Positions 48,144 to 60,100 of a stretch of 64,000 bases of DNA are shown here, piece after piece (position 1 is the stretch's first letter; every line of letters begins with the position of its first letter). The position numbers were made by a program, and so were the translations under genes. The notes beneath the pieces were generated by a model. That model saw only the letters and a list, made by a program, of their open reading frames with translations, had not been told where the DNA came from and searched no databases. The stretch is from Serripes groenlandicus (Eukaryota; Mollusca; Bivalvia; Cardiida; Cardiidae): NCBI GenBank assembly GCA_031761405.1, contig JASEVX010000010.1, positions 8,656,994-8,720,993 on the forward strand. The letters are read 5' to 3'.

Positions 48144-51100
48144 TCCGGACAGACAGACGGACATCGCCAATCTATAGACCGGAATTGCTGAAGCAAAAAT
48201 TGATAAAAACGGCATGAAACCTTCACCAATGAATCGCCCACAATATTAACTGTAAAATTTGCCTGTGAAAAAATTATTTTTGGCTACAATTCTAGTTTTA
48301 TACATTGTACATATAATGCTGAATCAGGGTTGCCAACACCGCCAATTCTCAAATCAACCAAAATACATCAAAATTTATGTTTTTTGGGGTACACTCAGCA
48401 TCTTTAGCATACAATGAGAAGAAGGGTATAAGATGAATAAGTCTCCCAAGTTTCAAAGTATTAGGTTTGATAGTTTTCATGTAAGTGACCTAAACGTAAA
48501 AATTAATCAACTATGTCCAATTCTCAAAATACATCAAAATTTATGTTTTTTACCAAAAACAAGATGTGTTTGTGAAACACTGATGCCCCCGAATGGCAAC
48601 ATCTAGGTCAAAGGTCAAGGTCGCCAGGTCAAAAATGTTTGTACTGACAGAAAGGTCATGTCACAAGGAATACACATGTGAAATATGGTAGCCGTACCTG
48701 TTATGGTTCAAAAGTAGTGGTCAAGGTTAAAGTTTTTTTTGAGAATGGCAACATCTAGGTCAAAGGTCAAGGTCGCAAGGTGAAAAATTTTGGTACTGAC
48801 AGAAAGGTCATGTCACAAGATATACACATGTGAAATATGGTAGCCGTACCTGTTATGGTTAAAAAATAGTGGTCAAGGTTATTATTTTTTTTCGAGAATG
48901 GCAACATCTAGGTCAAAGGTCAAGGTCGCAAGGTAAAATAATTTGGTACTGACAGAAAGGTCATGTCACAAGGTATACACATGTGAAATATGGTAGCCTT
49001 ACCCGTTATGGTTCAAAAGTAGTAGGGAAGGTTAAAGGTTTTTTTGAGAATGGCAACATCTAGGTCAAAGGTCAAGGTCGCAAGGTCAAAAATGTTGGTA
49101 CTGACAGAAAGGTCATGTCACAAGGAATACACATGTGAAATATGGTAGCCGTATCTGTTATGGTTCAAAAGAAATGGCCAAGGTTAAAGTTTTTTTTCGA
49201 GAATGGCAACATCTAGGTCAAAGGTCAAGGTCGCCAGGTCAAAAATGTTGGTACTGACAGAAAGGTCATGTCACAAGGAATACACATGTGAAATATGGTA
49301 GCTGTACGTGTTATGGTTCAAAAGTAATGGCCAAGGTTAAAGTTTTTTTCGAGAATGGCAACATCTAGGTCAAAGGTCAAGGTCGCAAGGTCAAAAATGT
49401 TGGTACTGACAGAAAGGTCATGTCACAAGGAATACACATGTGAAAATGTGAAATATGGTAGCCGTACCTGTTATGGTTCAAAAGAAGTGGTCAAGGTTAA
49501 AGTTTTTTTCGTGCAGACAGGCCAAAACCTACATCTAGGTCAAAGGTCAAGGTCGCAAGGTCAAACATTTTGGTACTGACAGAAAGGTCATGTCACAAGG
49601 AATACACATGCGAAATATGGTAGCCGTACCGGTTATGGTTCAAAAGTAGTGGTCAAGGTTAAAGTTTTTTTTGTGCAGACAGACAGACGTGCAGACGTGC
49701 AAACAGACGTGCAGACAGGCCAAAAACTATATGCCCACCGAATCAGAGATTCCGGGGGCATAAAAAAACAGGCTACACTCAGTATCTTTAGCAAACAATG
49801 AGAAGAAGGGTATTAGATGAACAAGTTTTCCAAGTTTCAAAGTATTAGGTTTAAAATTTTCGTGTAAGTGACCTAAACGCAAAGCTTAACCAACGCCGTT
49901 GACAACGACGATCAAGTGACGACAATAGCTTTTAATCTTTTTTTTTCAAAAAATCAGACGAGCTAAAAATGTCTGCAGCAAAAGCTTAAAATACACAGGG
50001 AAAGGTTTAACCCTTTAATAATAATAATAATGACTTTATTTTATGAGGCCACACATACATGTTGTCCCAATCTTCCATGTGGGCCTCATAATATAGACAC
50101 TTTCTGACTCCTCTGCAGCAGACAACTTTTGTAAACATTTTGTCAAAAGGAGAAATTGCTCAAACTGAGCAATTCTTCCTTTTGCCACAGTGTTGCAAAC
50201 CCAATTCAATAATCATACTCTCATTTATAGAAATTTTCCTTAGTTTTCTTCAAGGTATTTTTCAAAGTTTTCTCCTGCAGAACTGTTGTATGCAGGAAAG
50301 GGTTAAGCAGAGGACTAGATAAGAGGGAGTGTACAGGTCTTTTCCCCACAATATTTCTCTTATAATTCAACAAAGTCCTATGTTGTGGGTACTCAAAAGA
50401 ATCGTCTCACTGAGACAATTCTTTTGAGTACCCACAACATAGGATTTGAATGTCAAAAAAGGATTTTAGAACATGAAAAATGTGCCTTATCTTGAGCTCT
50501 GGTTAAGAGTCCTTCAAAACTCATAACTTTGCAAAAACCATACACCATAAAACACATTGTACTTAGAGTTAACTCTCTATGCAAATAATCCAGTCACCTG
50601 ATATAAATATATTCGAGTTATCGAATTACACCATACAACCAATCTGACTAAAGTACACGATCTGACCAAATGTATGCATAGCATTAATAGGAGATGATTT
50701 TAATGAGATTGCCATACAACAAATCTGCAGCAGAAAAATTATAAAAAATGACTATAAATGAAAATATCTATTACATCTGAAAATATTGTGGCTCACAATG
50801 AACAAATTTTTCCATTTGTAGCAATCTTTTCAGAAGCTTCAAAATGTGGTTCTAAGTCCTTATTTAACCCTTTCCTACATGTAGATGTTTTCTGATGCCT
50901 CTGCAGCGCACAACTTTTGAACACAATGTGGCAATTTCTCCTTTTGCCACAGTGCTTTCAACTCTTTACAGTATTTACATTTACAGCTAAAAAGTCTTAT
51001 TTAAATTTTTTTGCAAAAATATTTTCAAAGTAATCTTTCAGCAGCTTCATTGCATGTGGGAAAGGGTAAAACCCGAATTCTTCCAAGTCATCTGCTGCAT

Positions 51101-54100
51101 ATTTCTTATAAGTGGGAAAGGTTGAACGAGAATGTGACTTGTCATATGATGCGATGCGTCATTTCCATCAGTGAAAGGGTTGAAAATAATATCCTATACA
51201 ATATCCATAAAAAAATATGCGTCTCTGACATTAGTAATTACTCATGTGTGAAACCTTTCTACAAGTTGACCCTTTCCCAAAATAAATCTGCAGCAGACGG
51301 CCTTGAAATTACCATGTTCAAAACATAGAACATCTCTATAAATGATAGTTTGATAATTGAAAAGATGAAATCATTTTGACAAATGATTGCCACGAATGGT
51401 TTCAAAAGCTGTCTGCGGTCGAGATCTCAGAAAGCATTTATATGTGGGAAGCTTCAATTGACTCAAGTAAATGGCGTGACTCCTTCACTTGCTGATCAAG
51501 ATAAACCCTTTCCCACATACAACAAAAATATGGAAAATCTCATTAAACAAACGTAAAATTATTAAATAAAGTTGAAAATATTGTAGGAAAAAGATAAACA
51601 ATTTCTACTAAAGCCACAATGTTAACATAAGTTGTCTTCTGCAGATGCATCAAATTGTGCTTGCATTATGTAAAGGGTTAATATACAGTACAAAACTAGC
51701 ATTTTTATGATTATTTTGCACTTAACATGACCATTTCATGTTACAAAGTGAAACCCTTCCCCACAGGGAATTTTTATGCATCTGTAGCTGATAAACTAAA
51801 TGGAAAATCTTTAAAAATACTTCACTTTTCAATCAATATTCCTTCAGTTTTTTCATGTACCACCATGGCCCGAGTAGATGGTTTTCAATGTCATCTGCGG
51901 CAAATAACCTTTTCCAACAAATGACAAATCTACCGTAGAAAAATATCTGGGCAAAAATGTGAATTATATCAATGAAAGTATAATTATTGAAAATTTCTCC
52001 TTTAGCCACAATGCTTTCAAAAGTCGTCCGCTGCAGAGGAAATCTCATTAACCCATTCCCTCATACGGCAATTCTGCAGCAGACGACTTTGAACGTATTT
52101 TGTCAAAACATAGAAAATCTCCATAATTGAATGGATGACCTGTGACAAAAAGTGGAAAACATTGTGGCAAAAGGATAAATTGCACGTTTTGTGCTATTTC
52201 TTCTTTTGTCACTATGTTTTCAAAAAGCTGTCTGCTGCAGAGGCGTCAGAAAGGATCTATATGAGGGAAAGGGTTAAAATCAGACCAAAATACTTTGCTG
52301 TACCATTATTCAGAGGGCCAGATAAGGAGGGATATTCAAGTCTTTTTCCCACAATTTCTCTCTTATTATTAAAGCAAACCCCATGTTGTGTGCACTCAAA
52401 AGAATCGTCTCACTGAGACGATTCTTTTGAGTACTCACAACATAGGGTTAGAGGGTCAAATAAGCATTTTAAAACAAAACGCCCCTTATCTCTGCCATTA
52501 CTGTATCTGACCACAATGCATACAAGGTTTTCTCCAATTGCCACCATACATTTGGATATTCTTTACAAATAACCCTTTCCCACATGCATTCAATCTGTAG
52601 CAATAAACTTTGAAAATGTCTAGGTAAAAGCACAGAAAATCCCTTTTAATGAAAGAACAATACTTGAATTCTAAGAGTTGAAAAAATGGTGACAAAAGGA
52701 GAAAATTGCTTGTTTTGAGCAATTTCTTCTTTTGTCAACAGGTTTTAAAAAGTCGTCTGCTGCAGAGGTGACAGAAATCGTCTTCATGAGGGAAAGGGTT
52801 AACACACTCAGCAATCTCAACTTCTCTTTTTTTTTTTTTCTTATTTTTAATGGTCTCCCTTGTTGATACCTAACAATTTTATAGGTGACAATTTGATTGG
52901 ACAAAGCATAAAGATCAATCCGAAATGACCTGTAATAGGCAGTCATTAGATCTATATGAGTTTTTGCTAGTGTAGCAAAGTCAAAATCTGTTTTTAATAA
53001 GATTGCATGCTGCAGATGGGTCAGAAAGTGTCTGTATGTTAGAAAGGGATAAGTAGAACATCAGTAATAATTAAACCCTTTCCCACATACAACAATTCTG
53101 CAGCAGACAACTCTGAACATTTCTAAGCAAGAATATAGAAAAATATCTACTATAGAAAGTGTAATTATTGAATAGAGTGGAATGCAATGTGGCAAGAGGG
53201 GAAATTGCTTAGTATGAGCAAATTTCTACTTTAGCCACAATGTTTTCAAAAAGTCATCTTCTGTGAAGGTGCCAGAAAGCGTTTGTATGTGGTAAAGTGT
53301 TTAACCCTTTCCCTCATATGACAATTCTGCAGCAGACGACTTTGAACATATTTTGTCAAAACATAGGAAATCTCTATACTTGAATGGATAATCTATGACT
53401 AAAAGTTGAAAACATTGTGGCAAAAGGAGAAATTGCTCGTTTTGAGCAATTTCCTCTTGTGTCACAATGTTTTCAAAAAGCCGTCTGCTGCAGAGGCGTC
53501 AGAAAGCGTTTGTATGTGGTAAAGTGTTTAAGCTTGACCTTATAGTACTTGTACCTCTTCATCGACAATAATACCACTAGGTCATCATCAAACATGAAAG
53601 TTGTCATTGCTCTCACCCTTTCCATCACAGTTTTTGAAAATATTGCGGCAAAAGTCGAAATTGCTCTTAATGAGCAGTTTCTACTTTTGCCACAATGTTT
53701 TCAAAAAGTCATCCTCTGCAAAGGTGTCAGAAAGTGTCCGTATGTGGGTTTAGCTTGACTGTTGATTCTTTTATTGATATATTTATTCAAGGTAGCCTCA
53801 CTGTAGGCCACTTCCCACAAACAACATAATGAGCAATTTCTCCTTTTGTCACATTATGTTTTCAAAAGTTGTCTGCTGCAAAGGCATCAAAAGCGTCTGA
53901 ATGTGGGAAAGGGGTTAATATCAAACCATTGATACACACCCTTTGATTTAGATGCATGCACAGCTACTTGTGACAGGAACTACTCCAATTAATAGTTAAA
54001 GAACTCCTTATTTTACCCGATATAATGGGCCCACACTTAACCCTTTACCTCATATAGACGCTTTCTGATGCCTCTGCAGCAGACGGCTTTTTGAAAACAT

Positions 54101-57100
54101 AGTGACAAAAGAAGAAATTGCACAAAACGTGCAATTTCTCCTTTTGACACAATGTTTTCCACTTTTCGGATTTCTAGCCGATTTAACGGCGTGTATTTGG
54201 GCACCAACCGGGGCCTCGTAACGGGAGTGGGACAGTGCTATTTTAAAAAAAAAAAAAAAAATTCAATTATAGAGATTTTCTATTTTTTGACAAAATATTC
54301 TTAAAGTCATCTGCTGCAGAATTGTCATATGAGGGAAAGGGTTAAGAATAGCACGACAATCCCTTAGATCATTGCCTGTTCATATGTAATTCTTTTGTCC
54401 GGATTTCTTCCTGTGCTAGAGTAAAACATTCAACGAATGATTGACAAAGACATGCATGTTGCCTGGTCTACTTTACAAAGTTTACAAACATAGGGACTTA
54501 TTACCATTCCTGTAGGCAATCAACAGAAATGACGAAACAGGAAACAGTGTGCAAAAACAGTTTTAAGTCTCCTTTTGCCACAATATTTTCAACTCTATCA
54601 ATTATGAACAACTTCTTCTTTTGCTAGGATGTTTTCAAAAGTGCTTTACTGCATAAGCAGTCTGCAAGTGGGATAGGGGTTAAGGGTAACATAGTCATAA
54701 ATAGTTGGATGACATAACTGTTATAAATCCACCAGGATAAAAAATATTCCCGCCAAGACTTTGCAACATTATACGTCTGCGCACTGCGCTTAAATTGTTA
54801 TTACAATGCGCGCTCAAATTGTTATTACAATGCGCGCTCAAATTGTTATTACAATGCGCGCTCAAATTGTGATTGGCAGACGTTGTTTTGTCCGATACTT
54901 CTGTGCTTAACCCTTTCCCTCAAACCATTCTGCAGCAGACGACTTTGAACATATTTTGTCAAATAATGGAAAATCTCTATAATTGAATGGATAACCTATG
55001 ACTAAAAGTGGAAAACATTGTGGCAAAAGGAGAAATTGCACGTTTCGTGCAATTTCTTCTTTTGTCACTATGTTTTCAAAAAGTCGTCTGCTGCAGAGGC
55101 GTCAGAAAGCGTCTATACGAGGGAAAGGGTAAAAGATAGCAAATCTCTTTTGCCCCTTCATTACAAAAATATAAAAGCAACCGAAACCATGGAACAAAAG
55201 CTTGTTTTGATTTGGACTGAGCTGGTTTTCATACCCTTTCCCACATGCAGACACTTTCTGAGGCATCTGCCACAGACTAATTTTGAAAAAATTATGGCAA
55301 AAGGAGAAATTGCTCTTGATGAGCAATTTCCCCCTTTGTCGCAATGTTTTAAAAGTTATTTAAGAATTGTTCTTTCATAGAGTTTATAGAGTTTCAATAT
55401 TGTTAACTTAGTATTTTCAAAGTCGTCTGCTGTGCTGCAGATTTGTTGTTTGTGGGAAAGGGTAAATGTTTGTACACAACAAGTTATCCTTGGTGCTGAA
55501 TAATACATTGTTCTTTTCAAATACGTTAGATATTTAACTGTATAGGATAACTTTTGATGCCCCTGAAGCAGATACCCTTTTGCGAATATTATGCAAAATC
55601 AGACCAGTGGTTTCTGATGAGAATTGTTTCCTAATGAGAATCTCTTGTAACTAAGCACTTTTAAACCCTTTCCAAATTGCATAAGCATTTTGACACCTCT
55701 GCAGCAGATGATTTTTGAAAACGTTTACCATGAGCAATTTCTCCTTTGCCACAGTGCTTTCAGCTCTATTCAATTATCATATGTTCATCTATAGAAATTT
55801 TCTATATTTTTTCCAAAAGGTTTTCAAAGTCATCTGCTGCTTATGTTTTGTATGTGGGGAAAGTGTTAACCCTTTCCCTCATACGGCAATTCTGCAGCAT
55901 ACGACTTTGAACGTATTTTGTCAAAAAATAGAAAATCTCCATCATTGAATGGATAACCTATGACAAAAAGTGGAAAACATTGTGGCAAAAGGAGAAATTG
56001 CACGTTTTGTGCAATTTCTTCTTTTGTCACTATGTTTTCAAAAAGCTGTCTGCTGATGAGGCGTCAGAAAGCGCCTATATGAGAAAAAGGGTTAAGCCAA
56101 TAGGGCAAAAACCAATCCACCATCTCCTACAGCCAATTTATTTCAAGAATCAACATGGCCTGAAGGAATCTGGTAAAATTTACTGTAGAAATATTTCTGT
56201 GAAATCATTTAACCATTTCCCTCATAAAGACGCTTTCTGACGCCTCTGCAGAAGACGGCTTTTTAAAAAACATAATGACAAAAGAAGAAATTGCTCAAAA
56301 CAAGCAATTTCTCCTTTTGCAACAATGTTTTCCAGTTTAAGTCATTTTTAAATATTTAAATACTGTTTAGAACAACAAGAGCTGTCCGTAAGACAATTTG
56401 CTCGACTTATGTATTACTGAGATATGGACATAATATCTAAGTCAAATAACAAAGGGCTATAATTGGCACTATATGCAACATAGAGTTATCTAACTTAATT
56501 ATTTACATAGGTGTGATGGTCTCAATGTAGTTGCAAGCAAAACAAGCAAAACTTTAACCAGATTTTCTAAGTTAAAAGAAAGGGCCATAATATGCATTAT
56601 ATGCAGGTTAAAGTTATCTAACTTGATTATTTACATGGGTGTGATGGTTGGGAAGGATTATAGAAAGTATAAGGACTTGCATGCAAAACCTTAACCCTTT
56701 CCCTCATACGACAATTCAGTAGCAGACGACTTTGGACGTATTTTATCAAAAACTGGAAAATCTCAATAATTGAATGGATAAGATAGGACTTAAGGTGGAA
56801 AACATTGTGGCAAAAAGGAGAAATTGCACATTTTGTGCAATTTCTTCTTTTGTCACTATGTTTTCAAAAAGCCGTCTGCTGCAGAGGCGTCAGATGCCAA
56901 CGTCATGGCGAGTACATTAGATCTCATTTTCTCCTTATAGTTGAGCTAAAAATTGTTACGGCACTTACCATAGACAAACTGTAGGACAACTTCATCCTCC
57001 TCCTTGTTGACCTTTCTGTCAAAGGTCAAGGTCAGTGAAAACTCTTGACCCCTTCGAACAATGAAGTCATCTTGTTCGAATAGGTCTGTGTAGTGTTTAG

Positions 57101-60100
57101 CTCGATTTACATCATTACGTGTGTCCAGCTCTTTAACAATTAATGGTGATCCTGAAAATTAACAAAACATTATTATGTCAACCCTTTCCTTCATACAAAT
57201 GGATTTTGACAATTCTGCGCAGTTGACATTAGTAAAACATAACCAGCAAATTGTTCCTATCTTTCTCAATGTTTACAACTCTATTCAATAAATGTGCATG
57301 TTCGTTCTTTTTATTTGGAGAGAAAACAAGCAATTTCTCCTTTTGCCACAAAGTTTTCAATTTTTTTTCAGTAAATATACCCTCATTTATAGGGATTTTT
57401 CACATTTTTGCTTATATTATTTCAAAGTTGGATGCTGCAGATTTGTTGTATGTAGGAAAGGGTTAACTGTTTCCAACATGCAGTCGTATTTAAACACATC
57501 TGCAACAGACGCCTTTAGAAAACATTGTGGTAAAGGAGAAATGAGTTATTGCTCATATCATAATGAGTAATTTCTACTTCTGCTACAGTGTTTCAACCCC
57601 ATTCAACAATTATGCATTTCGAGGGCTTGGTGTGAAACGGTTGTAACTAAAATTGGTATTTTTTTTACCAAGTTTAGTCACCTCGCCATAAAGTCTTTTT
57701 AAGTATTAAATCATTTTTCTTGGTAAATAATGGAAATTTAGGTGCCATTGCTCGTTCTGAGCAATGGCACCTAAATTTGCATTGTTTACAAAGGGATCAA
57801 AATTGCCCCTAAACCAGGGTATTCAAAATAGGTTTTTAGTTACAACCGTTTCACGCCAAGCCCTCGATTTGTTTACAGATGTATTCGAAGTTGTTTTCGG
57901 TAGACTTGTTGTTTGTGCAAAAGGGTTTTTAAATTTAACCCTTACCCTCATATAGACGCTTTCTGACGCCTCTGCAGCCGACGACTTTTTGAAAACACAG
58001 CTACAAAAGAAGAAATTGCTCAAGACGAGCAATTTCTCCTTTTGCTACAATGTTTTCCACTTTTAGTCATAGGTTATCCATTCAATTATAGCGATTTTCT
58101 AGTTCTTGACAAAATATGTTCAAAGTCGTCTGCTGCAGAATTATCGTATGAGGGAAAGGGTTAATATATTCACTCTTACCAAGAATTACGATGATACTCG
58201 AGCATGAAAAAAATTAACCCTTTCCCCCATATGACAATTCTGCAGCAGACGACTTTGAACGTATTTTGTCAAAAAATAGAAAATCTCTATGATTGAATGG
58301 ATAACCTATGACAAAAAGTGGAAACATTGTGCCAAAAGGAGAAATTGCACGTTTTGTGCAATTTCTTCTTTTGTCACTATGTTTTCACTGCAGACGCGTC
58401 AGAAAGCGTCTATATGAGGGAAAGGGTTAAATATGTTGAAATATGATTACACAAGTACTTGCCCCGATTTTCAGTTGTTTCATTCTGATGTTGTTAAAAC
58501 CCTTTCCTGTATGTAAATGCTTTTTAATATGCTGTAAGCGGATGATTTTTGAAAACATTGTGGGAAACGAGGAAACACCTATAGAGCACCGCAAGTGAAC
58601 GCCAACGCTCATCTGCTTTTTGAAAAAGGGGCATTTACTAAATAATAATTAAAGCTAGAGTTATGTGACTTTGTATAGACATGTGTATTGTTCCCAGGAA
58701 CATGTGTACCAAGTTTCATTTGAAAATGATTAACGTTTCTTTAGTTATGAGGTCAGGTTAAAGTTTTGTGACAACGCAGAACTGGACGACAACGACACCA
58801 AGGATATCACAATACCACGACTCTTTTATTTAAACAAAAATTATTTGAAAATCGGCCTGACAGATTTGGAGGAGAAGATTTTTTAAGTTTTCACTATAGC
58901 CATATAATGCAAAGTAGCCCTGCCCACTGGTGGCCATTTTTTGTTAACCAATCAACATGGCTTGAAGGAATCTGAAAGTGGGTCACTTAAGGAACATTTC
59001 TACAAAATTATTTGAAAATCGACCCGACACTTTCGGTGAAGAAGATTTTTTAAATTTTCACTATAGGCAAAATAGCCCCCACCCACCCCCCCCACCCCCC
59101 TGGTGGCCATGTTTTTCGACCAATCAACATGGCTTTAAGGAGTCTGATAGAGGGTCATCCAAGGAACATTTCTTCAAAACTATTTGAAAATCTGCCAACC
59201 AGTTTGGCAGAAGAAGAATTTTGAAGTTTTTTTCATTTCGTTGCCATGGAAACCAGAATTCTGCATGGATCCCAAAAATGTTAAGGAATCTGGTGAGGAC
59301 ATTGAGAAGATGCTTTCTGTGAAGTTTCATCCCAGTTGACCCACCGGTTACAGAGGACAAAATGTTGACAGGCCGGATGCCGGACATACATAGGGTGATC
59401 ACAATAACTCACCTTGAGCACTTCGTGCACAGGTGAGCTAGAAACATGTAGACAAAACTATGGAAAATCCCTATCAATGACAGTATGGTTACTGAAAAAA
59501 GTTGAAAACATTGTGGCAAATGGAGAAATTCCTTATTTTGAGCAATTTTTCATTTTGTCACAATGTTTTCAAAAGACGTCGGCTATTTTTGCAGAGACTT
59601 CAGAAAGCTTCTTTATGTGGGAAAGGGTTAATATACTCAGGAAGTACATAGCCCATGACATGGATGTTACAACAACTCGCTAGTCATTGTTCTTGATATA
59701 CATATATACATTTTAAAATATTTTTATCTTCTAGTTTTTAGTTGTTTTTCTGAGAGACTCACACACAAATAAGTTGCCAGGGATAGCTTAGACCATTGAG
59801 AGTTTCCAGCTCTGCTAATTATTACACCCTTTCCCACATAAAACAAATCTGCGGGCAGACAATTTTGAAAACATGCCTATAAAACTATGGAAAGTCACTC
59901 TAGTTTAAAGAATAATTAATAAATAGCATTGAAAACAGTGTGGAAAATGGAGAAACTGTTCATCGTCAGCAATTTCTCCTTTTGCCACCATGTTTTTTAA
60001 AGGTTGTCTGCTTCAGAGGCATCAGAAAGCGTCTGTATGGGGGAAAGGGTTAAGTTGTTTAAATTCCACTATGGCAGATTGGTAGGCATGGGTAATGTGA

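Larger units (their letters stand above)
47656..48236 (+). repeat. SINE family A split by an insertion, 11-bp target duplication
   Basis: Head with TAGCTCAGTTGGTAGCAACG and B box GTTTGAACCCC; tail AAAAATTGATAAAAACGGCA at 48195. It is flanked by CCCACAATATT at 47645 and 48237. The insertion lies at about 47918-48194. Confidence 0.82.
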
